The translations under genes and the position numbers were made by a program. Below are positions 11,516 through 23,200 of a stretch of DNA of 64,000 nucleotides, one piece after another. Below the pieces are notes generated by a model that saw nothing but the letters and a program-made list of their open reading frames with translations, was not told where the DNA came from and did not search any database. The DNA is from Oxyruncus cristatus. Lineage: Eukaryota > Chordata > Aves > Passeriformes > Cotingidae. Location of the stretch: NCBI GenBank assembly GCA_013399855.1, contig VXAY01002192.1, forward strand, positions 620,001 to 684,000, read 5' to 3'. How positions within the stretch are numbered: position 1 is the first letter of the stretch; each line of letters opens with the position of its first letter.

Positions 11516-12778
11516 CCATCCTGCACTTCTGCCGGCCTTGGTGACGATGTTTGTCTTTGCTTCCATTTCTCTGTACTTTTCTTCATGATTCAGTCCCAGA
11601 CTACTCACTAATCTTGTGCAGGAGTGGGTGAAAGTGCTGTCATTCAAAGGGGATGATTGTCTATTACAACTGGAGAGTCCAAGCAGAGGACTTTGGAAGT
11701 TTTATGTTGCCTTAGCTACAGTGGCAACACAATGTCAAAAGCCACTGGAGCAAATGATCTTCTGATCTTTCCCTTACTGTGGGTTGGTTTATTTCTTCCC
11801 CTCCTTTTCTTTCCTGATTGCTTCACTATGTACTGCTGAGCAACTTTCAGAGTCTTGTGCTTGGACATTGCACAACTGCATGCACGTTGGCATGTGATTG
11901 CCATCAAACTGCTGGGAATTTATATTCAAACAAAGAGATTTGTGAGGAGTAGCAATACATATCACATCAGTAGTTATTCATCAAACTTCACAAGTCAGCG
12001 TGGGGTGTTTCTGGGAGAGAAACAAGCACTTCTGATTTCAATGGGTATAGGGTGTTTTGTTTGGTTTTTCTTTTTTTTTTTTTCATTGAGAACACTGGAA
12101 TAACTTCTGTTATCTAGTTTATTTGTTCAGTTTGACCTAAAGTAAAACATTTAATTTCTGACCTTTGGTTGTTTATTACTGTCCAAAGTTCAGATGAAAA
12201 AGCTAAAATCTTGCAATTTAGAATCTAAGATATCTAAAAACATTGTTGTGAATGCTAGATTCATCTCATACTGCATTAGATGCTTACAGCAAGATATTAA
12301 CATCTGAGCCAAATTCCCTGCTCTCATTTTTGCAATGTACGGAGACAAATAGGTGTTTTCTTGTTATGGTTCATCAGATTTATTTCAGACCCACATTTTT
12401 GGACAGCCTACTTAGAGGTCTCCACTGTCTGTAAGAAGATTCTATTCAACTAGATTCAGCCATCTCCTTTTCGTACTCCAGCTTCCTTGCAGATTTAATA
12501 ATGTATCCATCCAAGTTTCTAGCTTCTACTCCCAAAGGGTCTTCTGTAGGCCATGTGTCATGTCTGGCCAATCGTGTGTGGATATCTGACAGCCCAGAGC
12601 TCCTCAAACAGCATGAGGCATCTTTCAATATGCAACTGGATCCCAGATTTGAACTGTGGCTGCTCAGACCATGCGTTGGCCAATTGACCACCCTTTGAGT
12701 CTGATCACAATATCCAGAGAGTCCCAATGCTTAAACGTTTGTTGCAGATGGTGGCACAGCTGTCACCTCCCAATAATC
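11516..12778. other. Unique non-coding sequence between LTR and CR1
   Basis: No gene, RNA or recognisable repeat apart from a T13 run at 12071-12083. Open frames are below 95 codons and unremarkable. Confidence 0.55.
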
Positions 12779-12822
12779 ACACAGAATCACAAAATCACAG
12801 AATCACAAAATCAGAGAATCAG
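12779..12822 (-). repeat. CR1 3'-terminal octamer repeats
   Basis: On the minus strand the element ends in four to five diverged copies of an ATTCTGTG/ATTTTGTG-type octamer. In CR1 these 3' repeats replace a poly(A) tail and are thought to be recognised by the element's own reverse transcriptase. Confidence 0.88.
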
Positions 12823-12882
12823 ACGGGTTGGAAAGGACCTCTGAGATCATCAAGTCCAACCCTTGATCCAACACCACCATGG

Positions 12883-13889
12883 TTACCAGACTGTGGCACT
12901 AAGTGCCACACCCAGTCTCATCCTAAAAACCTCCAGGGATGGAGAATCCACCACTTCACTGAGCAGCCCATTCCAATAGCTGATTACCCTCTCTGTAAAG
13001 AATTTCTTCCTAATATCTAACTTAAACCTCCCCTGGCACAGCTTAAGGCCATGCCCTCTTGTCCTACTGCTGGTTACCTGGGAGAAGAGACCAACCCCCA
13101 CCTGGCTACAACCTCCTCTCAGGGATTTGTAGAGAGCGATGAGGTCTCCCCTGAGCCTTCTCTTCTCCAGGCTAAACAACCCCAGCTCCCTCAACCTCTC
13201 CTCATAGGACTTGTGCTTGAGTCCCTTCACCAGCCTGGTTGTTCTTCTCTGCACCTGCTCCAGCACCTCAATATCCCTCCTGAACTGAGGGGCCCAGAAC
13301 TGGACACAGCACTCCAGGTGTGGCCTCACCAGTGCTGAGTACAGGGGCAGAATCACTTCCCTGTTCCTGCTGGCCACACTGTTCCTGATCCAGGCCAGGA
13401 TGCCATTGGCCTTCTTGGCCACCTGGGCACACTCTGGCTCATGTTCAGCTTCCTGTCAATCAGCACCCNCAGGGGGTTGTTGTGGCCAAAGTGCAGGACC
13501 CGGCACTTGGCCTTGTTGAACCTCATCCCGTTGGAATTAGCCCAACACTCCAGTCTGTCCAGGTCCCTCTGCAGAGCTCTCCTGCCTTCCAGCTGATCAA
13601 CACTCCCCCCCAGTTTGGTGTCATCTGCAAATTTACTAATGGTGGACTCAACCCCCTCATCCAGATCATTGATAAAGATGTTAAACAGGACTGGGCCCAA
13701 CACTGATCCCTGGGGGACACCACTAGTGACCGGCCGCCAACCGGATGCAGCCCCGTTCACCAGCACTCTCTGGGCCCGGCCCTCCAGCCAGTTCCTAACC
13801 CAGCACAGAGTGCCCCTGTCCAAGCCGTGGGCTGCCAGTTTTTCCAGGAGTGTGCTGTGGGAGATGGTGTCAAAGGCTTTGCTGAAGTC
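12883..13889 (-). pseudogene. CR1 ORF2 C-terminal fragment (reverse transcriptase), frameshifted
   Basis: About 335 codons of CR1 ORF2, the endonuclease/reverse transcriptase protein that copies LINE RNA at a nicked target. The fragment begins at palm motif A (DFSKAFD, with the first catalytic Asp). It then shows motif B (VPQGS), the catalytic motif C box FADD, and the thumb/C-terminal region. The endonuclease domain and the fingers are missing. One base appears deleted near 13433, within the codons after LNMSQ, and this shifts the rest into another frame. That second frame runs on to the normal stop at 12883-12885. An N at 13469 leaves one residue undetermined. It cannot encode an active enzyme. 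Confidence 0.93.
13469..13469. other. Single ambiguous base (N) in CR1 ORF2
   Basis: One unresolved base lies in the CR1 reverse transcriptase fragment. It is a consensus ambiguity or a one-base gap fill, and it makes one codon unreadable. Confidence 0.98.
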
Positions 13890-14084
13890 CATAATGATCT
13901 GCTCTAAGCCAGGATCATCATTAAACTATATTTCCCCTTGGTTGCACAGTGCTTTACAGGAGTTACAGTTTATGAGACTACACTTGAATTTCTTGTCTGG
14001 CTTCAGTTTTCAGCTGCTGCTTCTTGTCATGTCCTTCTCCATTAGATTTAAAAAGCTCTTTAACATTGTAACCTTTTTATTGAC

Positions 14085-14235
14085 TGTAACTTGAGTTGCC
14101 ACTAAATCTTCTTTCCCTTTATAAATCAAACTGATCACTTTAACTCTTTTAACATATTTTTCCAGGTCTCCAAAGTAATTTTTTTCCTTCTTCTTAATAT
14201 TAGCTCCATTTTGTCTACTCTCTCTAGAAACACAT
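14085..14235 (-). mobile_element. Ancient CR1/L3-type LINE relic (antisense)
   Basis: On the plus strand the blocks AAATCAAACTGATCACTTTAA, then TTTTTCCAGGTCTCC, then CTCCATTTTGTCTACTC follow the order of the reverse-complemented C-terminal ORF2 region of old CR1/L3-type elements. Divergence is heavy, it is AT-shifted, and no frame survives. It lies about 200 bp beyond the young CR1 and in the same orientation. It cannot be the missing 5' part of that element, because it covers the same C-terminal region. Identification is by eye. Confidence 0.45.
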
Positions 14236-17200
14236 ATGCTAAGATGCAGGTCTCCTTCTATCAGGCACCTCAAAGGTCCACATCTGAGTGTGAGTGCATC
14301 ATTCCAAGCAGCTTTCAGTCAGTGGGATGAGACAGGCCTCTCCAGAGGGCAATGCATCTGGCTTGAACCTCTGTTTTTGAATTAAGTGAACCATTGTCTG
14401 TAGGAAACTGTCAGTCACGAAACACAGTGATGTGAGAGCACAGGGAGGCAGATGGAAAAAACACGGGAAGAAAAGTCTGCCAGGAAAGTTTCTCTGGGTG
14501 CACATCCCCTCATCAGTCAGCCTACACCAGGGAAATAACAGGAAACCTCTGTAGGTTGGACCCCAACTTTTTGTACATGCTCAGAGTAAACTGAGATGGC
14601 TCCAGCTGTGATGTCAGTGTCTCTAAAATTGAAGTTCGATGGGACAGTAAACCTGGATTTAGGGAGTGTTAGTACTAGACCAAAACACTGATGGAAACGT
14701 GTTCTTAGCAAATTTTTGCAAACAAAAATTTGCAAAATATTTACAAAAACATAAAATACCAGCAAGGCCCAAATGCTTTCTGCCAGCTTTTCGTCATCCA
14801 AAGTTTGTTGATATTTAACTTCAGCAACCCATCTAAAGCTGCCTTGGGCACTCTGGTTAACATGATTGTGTGCTCAGAAGTGCATCAGAGCCAGCTGCCC
14901 GCATGTGGATGCTGCCAGTCAAGAAACCAAGCCCAAATTTCAGGAGGGCAGAAGTGACTGGCGTGGCAGTCAGGCGGTGAGCAGGAGGAAGCTCACCAAC
15001 ACGTCATTTACAGTGCTTTGTGCCCGTGTTCCACATACAGAAATGAACAGAAGCTGTGCCATCGCAGGCTTCACGTGTGGGATGGAGTAATGACAGAACC
15101 CAGGGAAGGTTGGAGAGGTTCATATCCCTTCCCCTGCATGGCTCTTCTTTCTGTGGGAGCATTACCAGTAAGGAGAGCGATACCAGACCCCTTGGGGCAC
15201 AGGGGCATCCTGCTCCCAGTGCCTGTGTTTGGTGTCCAGACCCCATGGTGACAAGGTTCACACAACATTAGCACTTTGGGGGCTGAAAATAATAACGTGG
15301 CTGATGCTGGTGGTACAATGAGAGGATGGTAATTTTCTCTATGCCTGTTTTAGCTACAGACTCTCTGTTTGCTATGATGGACGAAAATATCAATTACCCC
15401 CTGCAGGGAGGATAGATTACTTGATGCTGCATCAGTCACTACGACTGCTAGCAGGATAACACAAACTCATTTCCCAGAGGTCTCCAAACAGCTGTCAGAG
15501 AATAATGACTTTCAGTTGCTACTAGCCCACACCAACTCTGAAGCTGTGACCTAGAGGCAAAAAGACCGAGTCACATTACAAATACCTTCAGCTTTCACAT
15601 GTGTCTCCATTTGTTCTCTAACACCAAAAGATTTAATTAATATGGATTATCATTTTTCGTGGCACTTCTCATGTGTGAAAAAATTGGTCTGCAGACCAAT
15701 TTTTAAGAAATCCTTGTCTTTAGGAATTTTGCCTGTGGTATATATGAGCACTCTTCCTATCAATATTTTTTCTTCTGTTTTAAAGCTTCAGGAATAAAAT
15801 CTAACAACTCACAGTAAAAATAAGCTTCTTTAATTGAATACTGAAATTTTTACATGGACGAGAAGGTATATAGATAAAATTGTTCAGTAATGCATCATCA
15901 AAGAACGAGACTTCAGGCTAAAAAGAAGCAGTTGCAATGCCATGTCAGGATTTCTAGATTCTCCTCAGATTCTCACATCTCATTTCTATTACTTTTTATG
16001 TTGTAGTTGAACTGAAACATCAATTCCTTGGTTTTGAGTTTTATTTTTCATTTCTGTCTGTCCTCAGTGTCTGGGGTCAGAGTTGCCCCTCATTTATGCT
16101 GCTGTGTGGAGAAGTCTCACTGAAACCGCTGAGATAAAGCCAAAAAATGCGAAGAGTCAGGTGCCCTAGCTGTATGAAATTAATTCAGGTGTTATTTCCC
16201 CAGCAGACAGACTCTGGTCATGGTCATACTATTCTTGCACTGATAAAACTGTGGTCAGAATCTGTCTTTGATGGATTTAGCATACATGGTACAAACCCAC
16301 AGCAATAGTTCTTTGTGACAGGGACATTTCTGTCTTGCAGACACAAGAGAGGAGGGCTAGTGAAAGATGAAAAATGAGAAATTTTACCTCAAAATAATGA
16401 AGCAGTTTACAAATAAGCCTTTTTTACTGTGTGAAAAGTAAACACAAAACAGTGTGCTTCCACTGTGAAATCTAGATGAAAAAAAAGGATTAGATTTTTC
16501 CATTATATTGGTAACTAATGTTCCAACCAGACTGAGGGTTTACAAAAGGATGCTGGCGATTTGGTGGGTGCAGTTGGCAATTGACTCTGGCGTGGGTGAG
16601 AAGAGCCATGTGCTGACATCAAAGGAGCAGCAAAAGTTTACTCAGGAAGTCCTTTGGGTTTAGCAAAAGCATTACTTGATCTTGCAATCCTATCCCCAAT
16701 TATTTTAGTAATCACCAAATAGTAAGTGAAAAGCTTAATCCTTCCAGCAGCACAAATACGCTAGTGGGAAATCCATTTAGGGAAATCTCTACGGAGGTAA
16801 ATGAGCCATCCTCTTCCTGCCTGGTTTGTGAAAAGAGGTAGAGGCACTGACAAAAATTACCCTTATGCTTCAGGAAGAATAAGAGGAAAGGTCAAAGCAG
16901 CCAAATATTAACCAGCAACCATAGTCTCTGCAGAAGAAACACCAACAGCATCCAAGCAGCAACCAAATTATTCACAATTGCAGACAGTGAAGGCAGTGGA
17001 GGAGGACCTGAACACCTCCAAGACATTTGGTAGGATTCAATTCTATTATTTGGCATGTCTGCAACATAAATTTCTATTCCTGGGCCAGCTACCATGGTTT
17101 CTTCCTGCAGCTATCCACAGTGCTACGCCATCCCAGCTGCTTGAACAGTCCCCAGCACTATTTCAAGGTGGACCATCTAGTGCTCTTCCAAAGGCTTGGT

Positions 17201-20170
17201 AGGTTCAGGTCAGGCCAGTAGCAGTCACTTTGGGACTACCTCACTACTTATGAGGGCAAGAGCACTTAGTTGCCACTCCTTGCCCCTCATCTTCAGTGCC
17301 AAAGAATGATCCCTGGCATTTTAACTTTCTAGTGCAGACACAGGCTGAACACCTGCATCGATCACTTCAGGTTCCTTTTACAGCCAGGGGAAAGAAACAG
17401 GCACTGTCAGGGTGCAATATCAGAGCCAGTGCAGACATTAAGTTATGGGAAAATGCATCCTGAAACACCTGTATATCTCCATTGACTATAAAAACAGTCT
17501 AGACTCCTAGTTCGCAGGTAGAAATTTACAGTGTGAACATCTGGAGTTGGGTGGACAAATCCCACCTCTTCTGTCAAACATTTACAAACTTCTTCCATAA
17601 AGACACCATTTGTGAGGAATGCGTCTCCAGCACACTTGCAGACAAAGGTACTTTCCCTTATTTGTTTACCAAATATTTGAAGCAAAAATTTACTTCTCCA
17701 CTCTAATGAATAAAATAAAAAGAGGACTTGTTGTGGAATGCATAGTTAAATACAATGCTTAATTTAGAGCTAATGCAAAGCTAGTCAAATAAATGGAAAT
17801 GGTTTTTAGGTTAGCATAGTCTGCTACAGAAAATGGTTGCAAATGTTACTCACTAGGAAGTAGACCAAGGTCTCAAAAACTGTATTGTCTCTGTCTGACA
17901 ATATGAGGTGACCTACTGCATATTTTCCATCTGACATGAAACTGGAGTGACACAATAAAAACTGTCTGATCCAATATGAAACCTTCCTGTAAAAAGTTAA
18001 GTTATTAATATGATGTGAGTGTGATTGAATCAGAGCACTGAATTTTTAGCAGGGCAGCATTTTGTATGTCTGACTGTAGTGATTCTGGTAAGACACAGAC
18101 TTACTGTTTTTCTGTGGTCCCTGGGATGCTCCCATTGAAACACTGAACGGTTCAATGAGCGGGAAATGAGACCCAAAAAAAATTTGAAAATGCCTTCCTT
18201 AATCCCATTTTAAATATACAAAATGACATTAGGTCGAGGCTGAAGTACAAATGTAAAACTTGAGTGTTGTTGATAACTGGGTTTAAATAGAGGTAGCTAA
18301 GCTAATACTGCCCTATATTTAATCACCTTCACACCTTTGGTCATCACAGTCAGCAGTTTAAGCATTCCTGTGGCTAAAGTCTGCCTTTGTGCTGAGTATG
18401 GACATGATTCAATGTTGATTCAGTGAATGACACTGTGTTGTAACTTGAACCTTCCTCTGCTGAATAATTTGCTCTAGAAGTCCTTCTGTGAGGTGAGCAG
18501 ATACTGACATACTATGCAGCTCATGAACCAGTGCGGGGATGGACTTGATCGCCTTGACCACAGTCTGCCTTCGGGAGTGGCAGAGCTGGGATGGGAGGCT
18601 CCCATTGCTTCCAGCAGCCAGGAAGAGCATGGTGCCAGTGACTGTGGACCACTTCCTTCACTGGCACAGCATGACTGCAGCTGTGGCAACCTGCACCCAT
18701 TTTGTGGAACTATTCCAGCACAACTCTCTCACATCAGTGAGAGAGCCCACAGCCCATGTTTTTCTGAGCATGAGGCACTAACGGCAGGTGAACATTACGT
18801 CTGCGTTTCTGAATGACCTCACTCAGGTCCCGGTTAGATGGTGTTGGGTTCCCCTCTGGCAACAGTAGAGACTGTGTGTCTTGTTTTCTTTCCAAAGGCA
18901 GGAAATCGCCCACCTTGGGATTCTCTTGGAGAGGATGGATGAGTCACTTGGTGCTCTGCTGCCCCTTCCTCAGGCTACAGCTGAGGACTTAAAATAGAAA
19001 ATTGTCTCGACAGCTTGAGCACCAGGGAAACCCTTTTATGACCCAGAATATACTCTCCACAGTATACATTTCATTGTCAGGGTCCCAGACTTCCTGAGCT
19101 CCATCCCCCCTTCCCAGCCTCTGGCTGCCTGACGTCAGCAGTGTTTCCTTGCATGCCAGCAATGCTTGAAATTGTTGGGGCTTAACCGGGAAACAGACAG
19201 GATTCAGGGAAACAAGAGTAGATTCAATTTTCTTTCTGATAGGAGAATTTGTTGCCGGACACCACTTTGTTATGCACGGGCTGTGTTTACTCCCTGTTTT
19301 GCCAAAGTCATTGAAGCAGATGTTTCCTGCCCAGATCCTGCTCTGTAAGAACCAGTGAGACAGAAGATGCCCTGGTAAAAATGTGACTGCTTAATTTTAA
19401 ACTGAGGTGTCTGTGAAATATTTGGGAGCAAGAGATCACAGAGGTAGCAGCACAAATGCTGCCCAGTGGGTGCAAACACCCCTGGTGGGGGTACAGAGAT
19501 GGGCAGGGATTGCAGCCTGTTGTCTTCCCTCCACCATCAAGAGCCCTAAGACTTTTTATTGAGCCTTGGGTAGGATCAGCAACACTCCCAGAGTGAGTGC
19601 CTATCTTCTACAATGAATTATTTTTCCTGTATAGCTTAATGAAGTTAGATAATTTTGGTCATGTCAGATTTAGGGAATAAATAGGACCAGGACACAGGTC
19701 TGCAGGTTTCCACATCAATAGAATATTTGCTCCATTGCCAGCATGGTTTTTGTCTTAAAACCATCTAACACTCCCACAAACAACTGCTGAACAGGGCATG
19801 AACTAAGGACTATCCTCACCAGGCACTTTCTGTGTTTCTACCCTGTTTTTAGGACTAGTGCAGCTGTGATGGGTGAGCCATTCTAGGGCAGGTGGCCTCA
19901 TCATGTCCTGCTCTGCACAATGGAGTTGAGAGCATGCCTGACTGGAGAGTGGATCAGAGCTTGTGAGCCTACATAAGGCAGCAGTGATGGCACAAAGCTG
20001 GGGAGGTGAGGATGACAACTGACTTATGTCAGATGGTCAACATCAGTGCTTTAGAAACGAAAGAGGCAGATTGGAATTGGCACCCATTTAGCTGTCATGT
20101 CCTGGAAGCAATATGTCTGGCCAGCAGCAGGTAGGCAGAGCACAGCCAGCCAAGAATTTATTCTTGAATG
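14236..20170. other. Unique non-coding sequence
   Basis: No supported gene. Notable sub-structures are an AT-rich hairpin at 14708-14733 (arms GCAAATTTTT / AAAAATTTGC), the perfect palindrome at 15679-15704, and a hairpin at 18724-18745 (arms CTCTCTCAC / GTGAGAGAG, 4-base loop). Between 15356 and 15720 the style (TCAATTA, TTTAATTAATATGG) suggests a possible conserved element. A discontinuous minus-strand frame at 18409-18790 is discussed as a finding. Confidence 0.5.
15679..15704. other. 26-bp perfect palindrome
   Basis: The arm AAAAATTGGTCTG meets its exact reverse complement with no spacer, so the whole 26 bp reads the same on both strands. It contains PstI-type CTGCAG at the centre. Nothing nearby looks like transposon ends. 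It could be a dimeric protein-binding site, a cruciform-forming sequence, or the scar of an inverted duplication. Confidence 0.9.
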
Positions 20171-20220
20171 CAGATTTCTAACAAAATAGCATTCAGGTTT
20201 CTAACAAAATAGCATGCAGA
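20171..20220. repeat. Tandem duplication of a 23-bp unit
   Basis: CAGATTTCTAACAAAATAGC + ATT is followed at once by CAGGTTTCTAACAAAATAGC + ATG and then the start of a third copy (CAGA). The two units differ at two positions. A small replication-slippage duplication explains it. Confidence 0.9.
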
Positions 20221-23200
20221 TAAAAACCAGTCTTAGGGGAGAAACAGCCTGGCCTGCCTCTAGCTCTGCATCCTCTGCAGCTTTAATCACCCCTGTAACT
20301 GCAACAGTGGAGAAAGCCCAGTTATGGTCCTGGCAGCAGTGGTGCTAGGGATGGATCAAAGGACAAATACATATTCAAGAAGCAGGCATTGGTCCTGACC
20401 AGCAAATGGTCTGCAATGATAGTTCCATGAGTTGGTATTTTGGGGCTAACTGGGCTGAGCAATGGCTGGGGAGACACAAACTGGCAAAACCTTTCTCCCT
20501 GATGAGGGGTTGGAGCCTGCTGGACCTCAGCCCCACAGAAACACACTTGAAGTGTGTGAAATGAGTTGCTTTTCTCCTTTTCCAGCAAGGTTTGTAAAGA
20601 GAGATCTAATCTCTTAGACTAATTGAGCAAAATCCTCTACCCATCACAGGTGCAGCAATGCTCTTGATCCCACACAGGTACCATTGACTCCTGCCTACAC
20701 ACCTCAGAGGAGAGTGAAACCAGCAGGATCTAGTTTTAGTAGTGTGAGAAACTTTCCTTCCTCCCCTTACAGATCCTGCCTTGCTCATAGCATCAGACTC
20801 TGGCAGTAACAGAGCAACAACAGTTTGGTCAAGCCTGTCCCTTCCTATATGCATACAGTCTTGCTGGTCTTTCCTCACCTCGCAGGAAGGATGCCCTGTA
20901 CTCCCCAGTCCCCTGCCTCTACCTTGTCACTCTCCCAAGAAGGGAAGGTCAAGCAGCAAGTTGAATCCAATAATGAGGAGGAACAACATGCTGAAACAGC
21001 CTGGATCTTTCACAGTCATCAGTAACAAAAAGAGAGGTGTGGGAAGCCTGCAGCACTTCTGTTAAGTAAGCAGGACAAAGCAGAGCAGATTTCTGTGTGG
21101 GTGCCACTTTTCTCTGCTTTGGAAATATTTTTTTCTGTGTCCTGTCTGATTCATGCCCTGTTTTTCTTCCTATTGCCTTTCTCCTTCCTGTATCTTCCTT
21201 TTCCACTTTCCTCCTCCACCACTGGTGAAAGTATTGTGGAAGAAGCTGATATGTGGGGCTCTCTCATGGTTTGTGTTGCCTCAAGTGTCATCCTCCTTTT
21301 ATCAGTCCATCACAGACGTGTCAGCTCTGACTCATCAGCGCAGACCCATCCAAACAGTCCATGACAGTGCCTTGGGGACTCACACTCAGGTAGTGCCAAG
21401 GAACTGTGAGTATTAGCTCGGTTAATCAGAGTTAGGAAACAAATCATTGGGCAAGAGATGACCGAGACAATATTTTCCATGCAAACAATGTTTTCCACCA
21501 TCAGTTTCTCAGATAAAAAGCAGGAATTGCTTTCAAACAGATTGTAGGGCACAGGTCAACGAAAATGAGCTGTTTATAGTTTCTGCTGTCAAAACAGTGT
21601 ATGTACGTAGATCTCAAACAGCCCTGTAATCCATGGTTATCTCTTCTGTGTTTGTTTTCCAGCTGAGACTTTAAATGGCTTTTCAGATCATACCACTGTG
21701 CAGGGCACATGTCCTAGCTCCTGAGTGCTCTGTTTGGTGATTAAACCCATGTCCCTGTGCCACCACTCCTCACTGGCTCTGTGACCCCAGGCAGGGTGTG
21801 AAGGAGCATCCCTTTGCTTCTCCCTCTGCTTAGCCATGGGAAACGCACAGCTTGGACCCTCTGCCTTTCACTGGCATGACAGGATAATTTTGGGAACTGA
21901 AGTGCAATTTTGGGAATAAGGGAACGACATCCCTCTCTGACTGGTTAAGCTGGTGATACCATGGTACTAAAATGCCTCCTAATGATGGGCTAAACCAAAA
22001 GTCACCATGTGGGATGGTAGTCAGGGACGGCAGCAAAATGGATTCCAAAGGTGACATGCTGCGGGAACCCTGACCTCCTGGCTTGCACCAGACATGTACA
22101 CAGCTCTGTGCTCCTATTTGCAGGAGCATCTATGGCTAACCCACCGTCTGTCCAAGTCACATTGCCACACAGCCGTTGATGCCATGCTGTATGGCAGCAT
22201 GAAACACAGTGACTTTAATGCACAGAGATACACCAGGAAATAAGAAGGCAGGGGACAACACACTGTTTCTGTGTCATAGATAACATCTGATGATGCAAGG
22301 ACATCAGCTTGGCCATCATATTACACACTGAGGTGTTTGCAGGCCCAGGGAAGGTAGTCCAGCACCTGGTCTTGCCCATGACAACATTCATTAGCAGCTG
22401 CCTGCAAAGCATCATTGAGGATACTCCTACTCGTATTATTAGAGGTAGACATTATTAGTTATTACTAAAGTTCAGAGCTATATGAAAGAGAGAGAAAGTC
22501 ATTAGAACATGTATGTCCATGAACTGATACTGAGATCGACCTGCCAACATCACGTCTGGGGTGTGTCAGCAGGCTGTGCTTTTCCTCTATTGCAGACTGC
22601 TATGCATGGAGACATGGTTTGTTTTCAGGAGAGTGAACACAAACCAAGAGATGTGGACATGGTTAATTTTCACACCCCTGGCTTGGTGATACAGAAAGGG
22701 CACTTCACCCTATTTCACCTCCTCAGGCACCACTGGGGATGGAGCCTGGTCCAGCTCTGCTGGCTCCCATATGTCCAGTAAGCCAAAGGCAGCACTAATA
22801 CCTGTGGTAGATCTATTGGGTGCCTATTACTAAGTTGCAAATTAAAAATACATGTATTTGCAAAATACGCCCCTGTTTTGGAAAGGTCCTGTTAGAGGGC
22901 TAGTTGGCATAGCTCAAATTCCATTTGTCCCAATGAGACACGGCTGTTCTCAGGGAAGAGAGTCATACAAGGAGGACATTCACAGGGATCTTGGGAGACC
23001 AGTCTGTAACTGTTCCATCTGCCACAGACTGCCACAGGCATGTCCCTTAATCTTCTTTCCTAAATCTTCCCAGCTCATAAATAAGCATAACAGTAATCTC
23101 CCACTTTCTACTTACCTTGTCTGTATAGACTGCAGGCTGACTAATGCCCCTAGCAGAGGCTATAATGTAAGCAAAAATGAATAATCTTGTGACCTGGGAA

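Larger units (their letters stand above)
12779..13889 (-). mobile_element. CR1 LINE, 5'-truncated, antisense
   Basis: This is the clearest transposon in the window. Read on the minus strand it opens inside the reverse transcriptase domain, runs to the end of ORF2, and finishes in a short 3' UTR with the octamer tail diagnostic of avian CR1. 5' truncation is the usual outcome of CR1 target-primed reverse transcription. At the 5' junction CR1-like sequence stops just after GAAGTCCA. No clear target-site duplication is visible, which is normal for CR1. The frame is broken only once plus one N, so this is the youngest copy here. Confidence 0.95.
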
